A DNA stretch of 36,927 nucleotides from Pseudonocardia asaccharolytica DSM 44247 = NBRC 16224 (lineage in GTDB: Bacteria > Actinomycetota > Actinomycetes > Mycobacteriales > Pseudonocardiaceae): assembly GCF_000423625.1 (NCBI RefSeq), contig NZ_AUII01000034.1, forward strand, positions 1-36,927. Direction: 5' to 3'. The position numbers and the translations under genes are program-made. Below are positions 15,926-23,528 of the stretch, piece after piece. Under the pieces are notes generated by a model. That model saw only the letters and a list, made by a program, of their open reading frames with translations. It searched no databases and had not been told where the DNA came from. Numbering within the stretch: position 1 is the first letter of the stretch; each line of letters begins with the position of its first letter.

Positions 15926-16279
15926 TCAGCCGCGGACCAGGTCGATGACGGTCGCCAGCCCGGGCCCGGCCGGCTCCGGCGGCGGCCCCACCAGCCGGCG
16001 CCCCACGATGTCGAGCGCCAGGCTGAACGCACGCTCGGCCCGCTCGGGGAAGGTCCAGCCGTGGGCCGCCGCGAAGCCCGCCCAGTCGGCCGGGCCGACC
16101 ACCGGACAGTCGCTGTAGTCCAACTCGTGCCAGGTCACGGCCAGCTCGATCAGGGCGAGCAGTGCATCGATGTCGGTGTCGACGGACAGCAGAAGATCGT
16201 GGTGCTCGGGATAGCGTGCAGCCGCCCGGCACTCACCCCGGCAGGTGGTCAGCCGACTCGGTGCGTGTGCGACGGTCAT
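15926..16279 (-). CDS. Unrecognised first gene of the CoM operon (117 aa)
   Basis: This small soluble protein starts at ATG 16279, chosen because GGAG lies 6 bases upstream; the open frame continues to 16342 without support. It has an early Cys pair in TTCRGECRAAARYPEHHD (two Cys four residues apart) and a third Cys in DYSDCPVVGP. A central helical region (SVDTDIDALLALIELAVTWHELDY) and a C-terminal half with tryptophans follow. I do not recognise the family. It is separated from the comA-like gene by only 3 bases and is first in the transcription unit, so it is likely co-expressed with CoM synthesis. Confidence 0.65.
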   Translation of the reverse strand: MTVAHAPSRLTTCRGECRAAARYPEHHDLLLSVDTDIDALLALIELAVTWHELDYSDCPVVGPADWAGFAAAHGWTFPERAERAFSLALDIVGRRLVGPPPEPAGPGLATVIDLVRG

Positions 16280-16383
16280 CGACAGCTCCAGGTGCTTCGG
16301 TCCGAACGCTTGTGACAGTTTGTGACACTGCACACGATGCACCGGCCCGTTGCACGAGTGTTGCAGCAGTTCGAGGAGGATCT
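16280..16383. promoter_or_regulatory. Divergent control region of the CoM operon and osmC-like gene, with direct repeats
   Basis: Two direct repeats TTGTGACA occur at 16310-16317 and 16320-16327, exactly 10 bp apart, one helical turn. A perfect odd palindrome TTCGGTCCGAA lies at 16296-16306. Tandem direct repeats on one face of the helix are what SARP-type activators bind, and a large SARP gene lies at 4396; linking the two is inference. The osmC-like start has a strong AGGAGGA Shine-Dalgarno sequence at the right end. Confidence 0.5.
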
Positions 16384-16803
16384 GTGGACCTGAGTGAGCC
16401 CGAGATGAGTGAGCGCACCGTGCAGGCGCGATGGGACGGGGGGCTGCGCGTCCTCGTCGACGCAGGCGGCTTCGAGATCGTCTCCGACGAGCCTGCCTCC
16501 GTGCCGGGCGGTAGCGGCACCGGGCCGCAGCCCACCGAGCTGCTACTGGCCTCGATCGCGTCCTGCTTCACGATCGCGCTGGCCTACACCGCGGGCAAGC
16601 GTGGCATCGAGCTCGAGGATCTTTCCGTCGACGTCACCGGGCACTACGACGGGCCGCGCTTCGACGCCTTCCGGATCGCCGTGCGCATCCGCGCGCCGCG
16701 GGACGTCCAGCTGACCAGGCTGATCGAATCCGCGAAGCGGGTGTGCTACGTGACCCGGACCCTCTCAGATCCCCCGAAGATCGACATCGTCGTCGAGGAG
16801 TGA
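16384..16803 (+). CDS. OsmC/Ohr-family protein
   Basis: This 139-residue OsmC-like protein has the two cysteines typical of the fold: Cys61 in ASIASCFTIAL and Cys121 in AKRVCYVTRT. OsmC/Ohr proteins are thiol peroxidases that reduce organic hydroperoxides in the cytoplasm; some members of this branch have unknown substrates. GTG at 16384 is preceded by AGGAGGATCT. The gene diverges from the CoM operon across a 104-bp region with direct repeats. Its last 39 bases overlap the convergent larC gene. Confidence 0.82.
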   Translation: MDLSEPEMSERTVQARWDGGLRVLVDAGGFEIVSDEPASVPGGSGTGPQPTELLLASIASCFTIALAYTAGKRGIELEDLSVDVTGHYDGPRFDAFRIAVRIRAPRDVQLTRLIESAKRVCYVTRTLSDPPKIDIVVEE

Positions 16804-17931
16804 CCGCAACACCCGCAGGGTGACGGCCCGCAGCGGGAGCCCGAGCGCGGCGGCCGCCGCGGCGACGTCGTCGTGCTCGGGCTTGGCGCCCCACGGACCG
16901 TGTTTGACCCGCACCGGATGCCCGTCCACGTCCACGGTCGTGGTCCGGCGCGGCAGCGCGGGCCGCTCGACCCGGCTGCGGCGCAGGCCGAGGCTGCCGG
17001 TCTCGCGCAGCACCATCCGCTCGCAGTCCGCGGCGCGCTCGGGCGCGGCGAGGACGTGCACGGTATGCGCGGGCCGGGACTTCTTCATCCCGATCGGCGT
17101 GATCCAGGCGTCGGCCGCGCCGGCGTCGAGCAGCTGTTCGAGCAGATGCCCGAGGACCTCGCCGGTGACATCGTCCACGTTGGTCTCGATCAGGACCATC
17201 AACGACGCGCTCGCCGCGGTCTCGCCGAGCAGCGCGGGCAGCACGTTGGGCCGGTTCGGCTCGTCGCGCGTTCCGGCGCCGTAACCGCTGGCCTGCAACG
17301 TCATCGCCGGTATCGGTCCGAACTGGGCGCCCGCGGCGAGCAGGAGCGCGATTCCGGTGGGGGTGACGGTCTCGCCCGCGATCCCGGCCGACGTCACCGG
17401 CGCGCGGGCCGCGGTGAGCAGCGCCGCGCTCGCCGGGGCGGGCAGCGGCAGGGTCCCGTGCCGGGTCTGCACGGTCCCGCTGCCGAGCGCCAGCGGCCCG
17501 CAGTGCACGGCGTCGACGGCGAGCAGATGCAGCGCGGCGGCGACCCCGACGATGTCGACGATGGTGTCGACGCCGCCGATCTCGTGCAGGTGCACCCGGT
17601 CGACGGGCACGTCGTGCAGCCGCGCCTCCACCTCGGCGATGGCCCGCACCGCCCGTACCGCCAGGTCGGCGACCGGTGCCGGGCGCGCCCGTCCGGCCAG
17701 CTCCAGCAGCGCGGCGGCGGATCGTTCGGTGGTGGTGTCGTGCGTCGTGACCCGGGCGTGAATGGCCCGCAACGCCCCGCGCCGGACAGGCTCGGCGGTG
17801 AGCTCCCAACCGGTCAGCCCGGTACCGGCGACGGCGGCGCGCACGTCGTCGATGGGGGCGCCGAGGTCGAGCAGCGCACCCAGCAGCATGTCCCCCGAGA
17901 TCCCGCTGAACGGGTCAAGCCAGAGGATCAT
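16765..17931 (-). CDS. larC: Nickel-pincer cofactor biosynthesis protein LarC (nickel insertase)
   Basis: LarC is the CTP-dependent cyclometallase that inserts nickel into the pincer nucleotide. The 388-residue protein starts MILWLDPFSGISGDMLLGAL, the family hallmark. It contains the His-rich segment VHLHEIGGVDTIVDIVG near 122-138 and the later IETNVDDVTGEVLGHLLE region. It is a single continuous chain, unlike the two-part, frameshift-expressed LarC of Lactobacillus plantarum. ATG 17931 overlaps the larB stop. The 3' end overlaps osmC on the other strand by 39 bp. Confidence 0.9.
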   Translation of the reverse strand: MILWLDPFSGISGDMLLGALLDLGAPIDDVRAAVAGTGLTGWELTAEPVRRGALRAIHARVTTHDTTTERSAAALLELAGRARPAPVADLAVRAVRAIAEVEARLHDVPVDRVHLHEIGGVDTIVDIVGVAAALHLLAVDAVHCGPLALGSGTVQTRHGTLPLPAPASAALLTAARAPVTSAGIAGETVTPTGIALLLAAGAQFGPIPAMTLQASGYGAGTRDEPNRPNVLPALLGETAASASLMVLIETNVDDVTGEVLGHLLEQLLDAGAADAWITPIGMKKSRPAHTVHVLAAPERAADCERMVLRETGSLGLRRSRVERPALPRRTTTVDVDGHPVRVKHGPWGAKPEHDDVAAAAAALGLPLRAVTLRVLRSLLDDDVDLRGI

Positions 17932-18596
17932 CGTCTGCTCGCGATCCGATGCGCGGCCATCGCGGCGGCGAACCCGGAGTCGATGTTGACCACGGTGATC
18001 CCCGCCGCACACGAGGACAGCATGGCCAGCAGGGCCGTGACGCCCTGCAGGTTCGCGCCGTAACCCACCGAGGTGGGCACGGCGATCACCGGGCAGCCGA
18101 CGAGGCCGCCCACCACGCTGGGCAGCGCGCCTTCCATGCCCGCGATGCAGACCACGGCGTCCGCGGTGACCAGATCGTCGCGGACCGCGAGGAGCCGGTG
18201 CAGCCCGGCCACCCCCACGTCGGTGAACCGGTGCACGGTCAACCCCACGGCCTCGGCGACGGCGGCCGCCTCGGCGGCGACCGGTCCGTCCGAGGTGCCG
18301 GCGGAGACCACGGCGAGCCGGTAGCCGCGCGGTGCCGCGCGCCGCCACACCAGTAGCCGGCCGGGCGCGTCGTAGTCCCCGTCGGGCACCGCCGCGAGCG
18401 CCGCGCGGGCGTCCTCGGGCTCGATCCGGGTGGCCAGCACCGGGCCGGTGTTGGCCTGCAGCAGGCTGGTGACCACCCCGGCGATCTGGGCCACCGTCTT
18501 GCCGGGGCCGTAGACGACTTCGGGCAGACCCTGTCGCGCCTCCCGATCGGTGTCGGGGCGCGCGTAGCCGAGATCGTCGAAACCCTGGTTGCTCAC
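17928..18596 (-). CDS. larB: LarB, pyridinium-3,5-biscarboxylic acid mononucleotide synthase
   Basis: LarB carboxylates and hydrolyses nicotinic acid adenine dinucleotide in the first step of the nickel-pincer cofactor pathway. The 222-residue protein shows the N-terminal segment with EVVYGPGKTV and the PurE-like C-terminal domain (VVSAGTSDGPVAAEAA, 'VVCIAGMEGALPSVVGGLVG', 'VPTSVGYG'). GTG 18596 overlaps the larE stop (GTGA), and its stop overlaps the larC start, so larE-larB-larC are one coupled operon. Confidence 0.9.
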   Translation of the reverse strand: MSNQGFDDLGYARPDTDREARQGLPEVVYGPGKTVAQIAGVVTSLLQANTGPVLATRIEPEDARAALAAVPDGDYDAPGRLLVWRRAAPRGYRLAVVSAGTSDGPVAAEAAAVAEAVGLTVHRFTDVGVAGLHRLLAVRDDLVTADAVVCIAGMEGALPSVVGGLVGCPVIAVPTSVGYGANLQGVTALLAMLSSCAAGITVVNIDSGFAAAMAAHRIASRR

Positions 18597-19429
18597 GTCC
18601 CGGCCACGGTCGGCAACCCGAGCAGCACGTTCATCCGGCCGGTGCGGAAGCCTTCGAGGTCCAGCGCGCAGAACTCGAACCCGGCGCCGCGGATCGCCCG
18701 GTCGAGGTCGCCCCGCAGCTCGGTGGCGCGCGGCAGCTCGTCGGCGGGCAGTTCCAGGCGCGCGACCGTCCCGTGCGCGTGCGCCCGCACCCGGCAGACG
18801 GGGAACCCCATGGTGTGCACCGCGGCCTCGGCCGCCTCGATGCGGACAAGCACCTCCGGGGTGACCGGGTCGCCGTAGGCGACCCGGGAGGACAGGCAGG
18901 CGGCGGCGGGTTTCGCCGCGGTGACCAGGCCGAGCCGGGCGCTGAGCGCGCGGACGTCCGCCTTGGTCAGCCCGACGTCGACCATCGGGGCGATCACGCC
19001 GCGCACCGCCGCGGCGTGCTGGCCGGGGCGGTGATCACCGAGGTCGTCGGTGTTCGTACCCAGTGCGATCGCCGCGCCGGCCAGCTCGGCCAGCGGTTCC
19101 AGCGCGTCGAACAGGGCACTCTTGCAGTGAAAGCAGCGGTCACCGGAATTGGCGACGTAGGCCGAGCGGTCGAACTCGTCGGTGGCCACCTCGACGTGGG
19201 CGATCCCGTGGGTCCTGGCGAACTCGCGCGCCGCCCGCCGCTCGGTCTGTGGCAGGCTCGGCGACACCGCGGTCACCGCGACCGCGGCCACGCCCAGTTG
19301 CTCGGATGCGACGACGGCCAGCAGCGCGGAGTCGGCCCCGCCGGAGAAGGCCACCAAGAGCCTGCGCTCGCGGCGCAGCCGGTCGCGCAGGGCTTCGAGC
19401 AATGCATTGGGGTCGGCGGCGTCAGCCAT
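18593..19429 (-). CDS. larE: LarE, ATP-dependent sulfur transferase for the nickel-pincer cofactor
   Basis: LarE adenylates the cofactor precursor and transfers sulfur to it. The 278-residue protein has the PP-loop FSGGADSALL (28-37), CFHCK (Cys99, Cys102) and ACLSSR with Cys178. By my alignment from memory, Cys178 corresponds to the sacrificial Cys176 of the Lactobacillus plantarum enzyme. Whether the extra cysteines allow an iron-sulfur-dependent catalytic mode cannot be decided here. ATG 19429 is backed by AGGAGGTGACCGG; a longer frame to 19501 is unsupported. A TATACG box lies about 25 bases further upstream. No LarA racemase is present in the window. Confidence 0.9.
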   Translation of the reverse strand: MADAADPNALLEALRDRLRRERRLLVAFSGGADSALLAVVASEQLGVAAVAVTAVSPSLPQTERRAAREFARTHGIAHVEVATDEFDRSAYVANSGDRCFHCKSALFDALEPLAELAGAAIALGTNTDDLGDHRPGQHAAAVRGVIAPMVDVGLTKADVRALSARLGLVTAAKPAAACLSSRVAYGDPVTPEVLVRIEAAEAAVHTMGFPVCRVRAHAHGTVARLELPADELPRATELRGDLDRAIRGAGFEFCALDLEGFRTGRMNVLLGLPTVAGT

Positions 19430-19699
19430 CCGGTCACCTCCTGCCCTCGACCGTATATCGCCCGGGGTTCTCGCCGAGTCATCCATCCCACGGAGCGGCA
19501 CCGTCGGAGTCGACCATCCACCGAGCGCGACGACCAGGACGCTGTGCCGTCGACACCCGCGCCCGGGTAGCCGCAGCCGCTGCCGTCACTCCCAGTAGGC
19601 TCCCGCCGATCTCGTCGCCGGGCCACGCCATGGCTTTGTTTGGGGAGTCCCTGCTCGGCCATCCGAGTAGCGTGCAGGACAGGACAGGGGGTGACCACG

Positions 19700-21853
19700 G
19701 TGGACGTCGAGAGCCCACGAAACCCGGACCGTCGCCCCCGTATGTTCGCCTCCCCGCCGCCCCTCCCTCCGCGCACCACCCCGCCGCCCTGGCCTCGGCG
19801 TGCCGAACGCGAGGAGTCGCGCCCCGTCCGTCCCGAGCGCGCGCTGCGCCCGCAGCGGGAGCAGCCCACCGGGCGTGGCGCCGGGACGCGCGGACTGCCG
19901 CCCCCGGCCGGACGGACCACGATGCCGCGGTCCTTGGCCGACGGGGACGGTCCCCCGCGCGGACCCGGGCCCGCGCGGCGGGGTGCCAGGCGCGGCGCCG
20001 ATCCGGGAGCCGGCCGCAACCCGCCCCCCGCGGACCGCGCCGCCGGGCGCGGCGATGCCGACCCGCTGGCGGAGACCGTCGACCTCCGCGCCCTGGGCCG
20101 GCGGCCAACGGCTCCCCCGCGCGCCGCGCCGCCGCCGCGCGGGCAACGCCCCGACCCCGCGCGGCCCGGCCCCGGCCGCCGAGACGACGACGCGGAGCCC
20201 ACGCAGCCGGTCGCGCGGGAGCGGTCCAAGCCCCACCGGCCGAGGGACGAGCTGGCTGAACAGACCGCCGCCGCGGAACCCATCACGAGCGACCCGCCCG
20301 CGGACCGGCCGACGCACAGCGTCCCGCCACCTCCCGCGCGGCGGGAACGTCCTGCCACGGGTGGACGGGCACCGCGGCGTCGCGGCCTCGGTGCCGCCTT
20401 GGGCATGACGGCAGCGGCCACGGTGGCACCCGGCTCCGGCCACCTGCTGCTGCGTCGCTACCGCACCGGCGGCCTGATCCTCGGTACGTTCCTGCTCGCC
20501 ATCGCGGCACTGGTGGTCACGGGGCTGACGATGGGCCGCGCGCGGCTGTTGGAGACGGTGCTCTCGACGAAGATCCTCGCCACCGTCGTGCTGGTCAGCC
20601 TCGCGGTGGCGCTCGCCTGGATCGCGGTGATCATCCGGACTTGGCTGCTGGCCCGGCCGGCACGCCTGACCATCGGCCGCAAGGTGCTCGGGACCGCGGT
20701 CGTCGCCCTGCTGTGCCTGATCGTCGCGGCGCCGTTCGCGTTCGCCGCCAATGTGGCGAACTCCCAGCGCAACCTGCTCAACGCGTTGTTCCCCGGCCGG
20801 GGCGGCACGTCCGCGGCCGAGGCGCTCAACAAACCGCGGCTCAACATCCTGCTGCTGGGCAGCGACGCCGGACCGGACCGCGCAGGCACCCGGACCGACA
20901 CGATGATGGTCGCAAGCATCGACACCAGAACCGCGAAGACGATCCTGTTCAGCCTGCCCCGCAACATCCAGCGCGCCCAGTTCCCGCCGGGGTCGGCGAT
21001 GGCCGAGGAGTTCCCCCGGGGCTTCCACGACGCGCGCGCCCCGCTGTCGGGTGACTACCTGCTCAACGCGGTCTACGCCTACGCGCACGCGAACCCGGAC
21101 GTGGCACCCGCCGTCCCCACCGACGACCCCGGGATCAACCTGCTGAGCTCGACGGTGTCGTACATGCTCGGGCTGCCGCTGGACTACTACCTCGAGGTCG
21201 ATATGGCCGGCTTCGCCGCGATCATCGACGCGGTCGGCGGCGTGACCATCAACGTCGGGCCCACCCCGCTCCCCATCGGCGGGGTGCTGCCCGACGGCAG
21301 ACACGTCAAACCCGACGGCTACATCCAGCCCGGGGTCCAGGAACTCGACGGCGAGACCGCGCTGTGGTTCGCCCGTTCCCGGCGGAACTCCGACGACTAC
21401 GACCGGATGGGGCGGCAGCGCTGCCTGCTGCAGGCCGTGCTCGACCAGAAGAGCCCCGCCGACCTGCTGACGAACTTCCAGGACGTCGCCGCGGCGGCCA
21501 CCCGGAACATCCGTACCAACATCCCGCAGGCCGTGCTGCCCAAGCTGGTCTCGCTGGCCGGCGACGCCCAGATCAACCTGCAGAGCGTCGCGTTCGACCC
21601 GAGCCTGTCGGACCCGAACGAGCCCGACGGCCGGTTCGACACCGCCAGACCCGACGTCGAGTACATGCGCGCGGTGGTCAACGCCGCGATCGAGGGCAGA
21701 CCGCTGGCCACCTCGGCACCGACGACGTCGGCGAAGGCCGGCCACACCCCGGGTCGATCGGCGCCCCTGGCTCCGCAGACCTCGGCACCCGCGCAACCGT
21801 CGTCGGCCGGTCCCGTTCCGGTCGCCGATTCCTGCGCCCCCGACACTCCCTGA
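19700..21853 (+). CDS. LytR-CpsA-Psr (LCP) family protein
   Basis: LCP proteins attach glycopolymers to peptidoglycan or arabinogalactan at the outer face of the membrane. From GTG 19700 this one has ~717 residues. A ~220-residue Pro/Arg-rich disordered cytoplasmic region comes first, followed by about three hydrophobic segments (around 250-370). The extracellular LCP domain then starts NKPRLNILLLGSDAG, with GTRTDTMMVASID, SLPRNIQ and FARSRRNSDDYDRMGRQ holding the conserved Arg/Asp residues that bind pyrophosphate lipid. A Ser/Thr/Pro tail follows; no LytR_C domain is visible. GTG 19691 is an equally possible start; AGGGGG at 19686 fits 19700 better. Confidence 0.85.
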   Translation: MDVESPRNPDRRPRMFASPPPLPPRTTPPPWPRRAEREESRPVRPERALRPQREQPTGRGAGTRGLPPPAGRTTMPRSLADGDGPPRGPGPARRGARRGADPGAGRNPPPADRAAGRGDADPLAETVDLRALGRRPTAPPRAAPPPRGQRPDPARPGPGRRDDDAEPTQPVARERSKPHRPRDELAEQTAAAEPITSDPPADRPTHSVPPPPARRERPATGGRAPRRRGLGAALGMTAAATVAPGSGHLLLRRYRTGGLILGTFLLAIAALVVTGLTMGRARLLETVLSTKILATVVLVSLAVALAWIAVIIRTWLLARPARLTIGRKVLGTAVVALLCLIVAAPFAFAANVANSQRNLLNALFPGRGGTSAAEALNKPRLNILLLGSDAGPDRAGTRTDTMMVASIDTRTAKTILFSLPRNIQRAQFPPGSAMAEEFPRGFHDARAPLSGDYLLNAVYAYAHANPDVAPAVPTDDPGINLLSSTVSYMLGLPLDYYLEVDMAGFAAIIDAVGGVTINVGPTPLPIGGVLPDGRHVKPDGYIQPGVQELDGETALWFARSRRNSDDYDRMGRQRCLLQAVLDQKSPADLLTNFQDVAAAATRNIRTNIPQAVLPKLVSLAGDAQINLQSVAFDPSLSDPNEPDGRFDTARPDVEYMRAVVNAAIEGRPLATSAPTTSAKAGHTPGRSAPLAPQTSAPAQPSSAGPVPVADSCAPDTP

Positions 21854-21960
21854 GAGCAGGGGTCTCGATGCGCGGCGAGGCGGTTCTGCCAGGCTATGCG
21901 GGTGAAGATGACGGCGGACCCACCCGCATGGGGTGAGCGCTGAAGAGAGGAGCACGAACG

Positions 21961-22272
21961 ATGGCACTGCCCACGCTGACTCCCGAACAGCGCCAGGAGG
22001 CGCTCAAGAAGGCCGCGGCCGCCCGTACGGCGCGGAAGGAGTTGCGCGACGCGATCGCCCGCGGAGACCAGACCATCCCCGAGGTGCTCAGCCGCGCAAA
22101 GTCGGACGCGATCGTCGGCAAGACGAAGGTCGCCGACCTGCTCAAGAGCCTCCCGGGCTACGGCCCCGCGAAGGTGAACGCGCTGCTGGAGCAGACCGGA
22201 ATCGACGCCTCCCGCCGCGCGGCGGGACTGGGCGAACGGCAGCGCGAGGCGCTGCTCAACGCCCTGAAGTGA
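21961..22272 (+). CDS. mihF: Actinobacterial integration host factor (mIHF)
   Basis: This 103-residue nucleoid-associated protein is specific to actinobacteria. The N-terminal helix (ALPTLTPEQRQEALKKA) is followed by the S13-like helix-two-turns-helix DNA-binding part, LLKSLPGYGPAKVNALLEQ. It binds and bends DNA, was first found as a phage L5 integration factor, and is usually essential. ATG 21961 has GAGAGGAG upstream. Normally mihF lies beside gmk and rpoZ; neither is next to it here (an LCP gene precedes it, a hydrolase follows), so this is either a relocated copy or a paralogue. A strong terminator follows immediately. Confidence 0.92.
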   Translation: MALPTLTPEQRQEALKKAAAARTARKELRDAIARGDQTIPEVLSRAKSDAIVGKTKVADLLKSLPGYGPAKVNALLEQTGIDASRRAAGLGERQREALLNALK

Positions 22273-22279
22273 CGCGCAC

Positions 22280-22310
22280 GCCCGGCCCGCGGGAATCTCG
22301 CGGGCCGGGC
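22280..22310 (+). terminator. Intrinsic terminator after mihF
   Basis: A perfect 12-bp GC stem (22280-22291 with 22299-22310, GCCCGGCCCGCG) with a 7-base loop lies 7 bases after the mihF stop. Confidence 0.8.
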
Positions 22311-22361
22311 GCCTGCGGTGCCGGTGCGCGGGCCGTCGACGCCGGTTGGCACCCTGTACCG

Positions 22362-23267
22362 GTGGAACGCTTCGTCGATGTCACGCCCGGGATCCGGCTG
22401 TGGGCCGAACAGATCGGCCCGGAGATCGCCGCGGACGCCGTCGCACCCGACCCGGTGCTACTGATCATGGGGGCCAACGCCTCCGGGCTGGCCTGGCCCG
22501 ACGCGCTGGTCTCGAGGCTGGCCGAACAGCACCCGGTGATCCGTTACGACCATCGCGACACCGGCCGCTCCGCGTGGGCTTTCGACCGGCACCCCTACTC
22601 CGTGGCCGACCTCGCCGAGGACGCCATCGCCGTCCTCGACGCGTTCGACGTCGAGCGCGCGCACGTCGTCGGCATGTCGATGGGCGGGATCCTCGTTCAG
22701 CTGCTCCTGCTCGACCACCCCGACCGGCTGCTGACCGCCACCTTGCTGTGCACGTCCGCGCTCGACGCCGGCCTCGCCGGCGCCGCTCCCGACCTGCCCG
22801 GGCCCGATCCGGCCCTGCTGCGGCTGTGGCAGGAGATGGACGACCCGCGCGACGCCGAGCGGGAGATCGACTGGCGGGTCGAGCACTGGCGGCTGCTCAA
22901 CGGCACCGGCACCCCGTTCGACCCCGCCGAGTTCCGGGCGCTGGAGGAGCGGATCATCGAGCACACCGGCTGGTACGACAGCCCATCGGCGCATGCCCAC
23001 GCCGACCCCGGTGGGCTCGACCGCGGCGCCGAGCTCGCCACGGTCGATGTGCCGACGCTCGTCATCGAGGCACCGGAGGACCCGGTGAATCCGCCTCCGC
23101 ACTCCGGTCATCTGGCCAGGGCGATCGGCGGCGCCCGGATGGTGCGGGTGCCCGGGATGGGCCACGCGCTCAACGCGACCGTCGTGGAGCCGGTGGCGGC
23201 GGCGATCCTCTCCCATGCCGCGCGCGGCGGCGAGCACGTCGTGAGCTCCGCCGACGAACGCGTGTAA
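22362..23267 (+). CDS. Alpha/beta-fold hydrolase
   Basis: This 301-residue alpha/beta hydrolase has the nucleophile elbow GMSMGG (Ser106). The oxyanion region is LLIMGANASGLAWPD (33-47) and the strand-4 motif YDHRDTGRS (62-70) is typical of the family. The acid is probably in APEDPVNPP, and the base is His in GMGHALN near the C-terminus. Substrate cannot be inferred; relatives include haloperoxidase-like and ester-hydrolysing enzymes. GTG 22362 gives MERFVDVTPGIRLW, a normal N-terminus. It stands as its own unit after the mihF terminator, followed 29 bp later by a small acidic gene. Confidence 0.82.
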   Translation: MERFVDVTPGIRLWAEQIGPEIAADAVAPDPVLLIMGANASGLAWPDALVSRLAEQHPVIRYDHRDTGRSAWAFDRHPYSVADLAEDAIAVLDAFDVERAHVVGMSMGGILVQLLLLDHPDRLLTATLLCTSALDAGLAGAAPDLPGPDPALLRLWQEMDDPRDAEREIDWRVEHWRLLNGTGTPFDPAEFRALEERIIEHTGWYDSPSAHAHADPGGLDRGAELATVDVPTLVIEAPEDPVNPPPHSGHLARAIGGARMVRVPGMGHALNATVVEPVAAAILSHAARGGEHVVSSADERV

Positions 23268-23296
23268 CGGCGCGTCCATCGGGCTATCTGCCAGTC

Positions 23297-23464
23297 ATGG
23301 GCATCGAGGATCCAGACGAGGACGTGCTCGAGCAGCAGCAGGCGGTGGAACCGGACGCCGAGGACGAACCGGCCGATGAGGGGGAGCTGGGCTCGGTGCC
23401 GTTGGAGGCCGATCCGGCCGACGTCGCCGAACAGGGCAGGGTCTACCCGGACGACGAATACTGA
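23297..23464 (+). CDS. Small acidic protein of an actinobacterial type (55 aa)
   Basis: This 55-residue, strongly acidic protein begins MGIEDPDEDVLEQQQAVEPD and ends GRVYPDDEY. The DVLEQQQ core repeated as DVAEQGR, with an acidic tail, resembles short unstudied proteins common in actinomycetes. There is no clear Shine-Dalgarno sequence, and function is unknown. It stops one base before the 46-bp palindrome, which probably terminates it. Confidence 0.7.
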   Translation: MGIEDPDEDVLEQQQAVEPDAEDEPADEGELGSVPLEADPADVAEQGRVYPDDEY

Positions 23465-23510
23465 CCTGTGAGTGTGTAACAGTGTTCTAACACTGTTACA
23501 CACTCACAGG
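23465..23510. repeat. 46-bp perfect palindrome, copy 1
   Basis: A 22-bp arm (23465-23486, starting CCTGTGAGTGTGTAACAG) is followed by CT and its exact reverse complement (23489-23510). A second copy at 28527-28572 differs only by a compensating base-pair change. It sits between the convergent small acidic gene and the permease pseudogene, so it may act as a bidirectional terminator. It is unusually AT-rich for this genome. It has no target-site duplication or coding capacity that I can see. Confidence 0.9.
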
Positions 23511-23528
23511 GGCGCGCGACCTGCGGCT

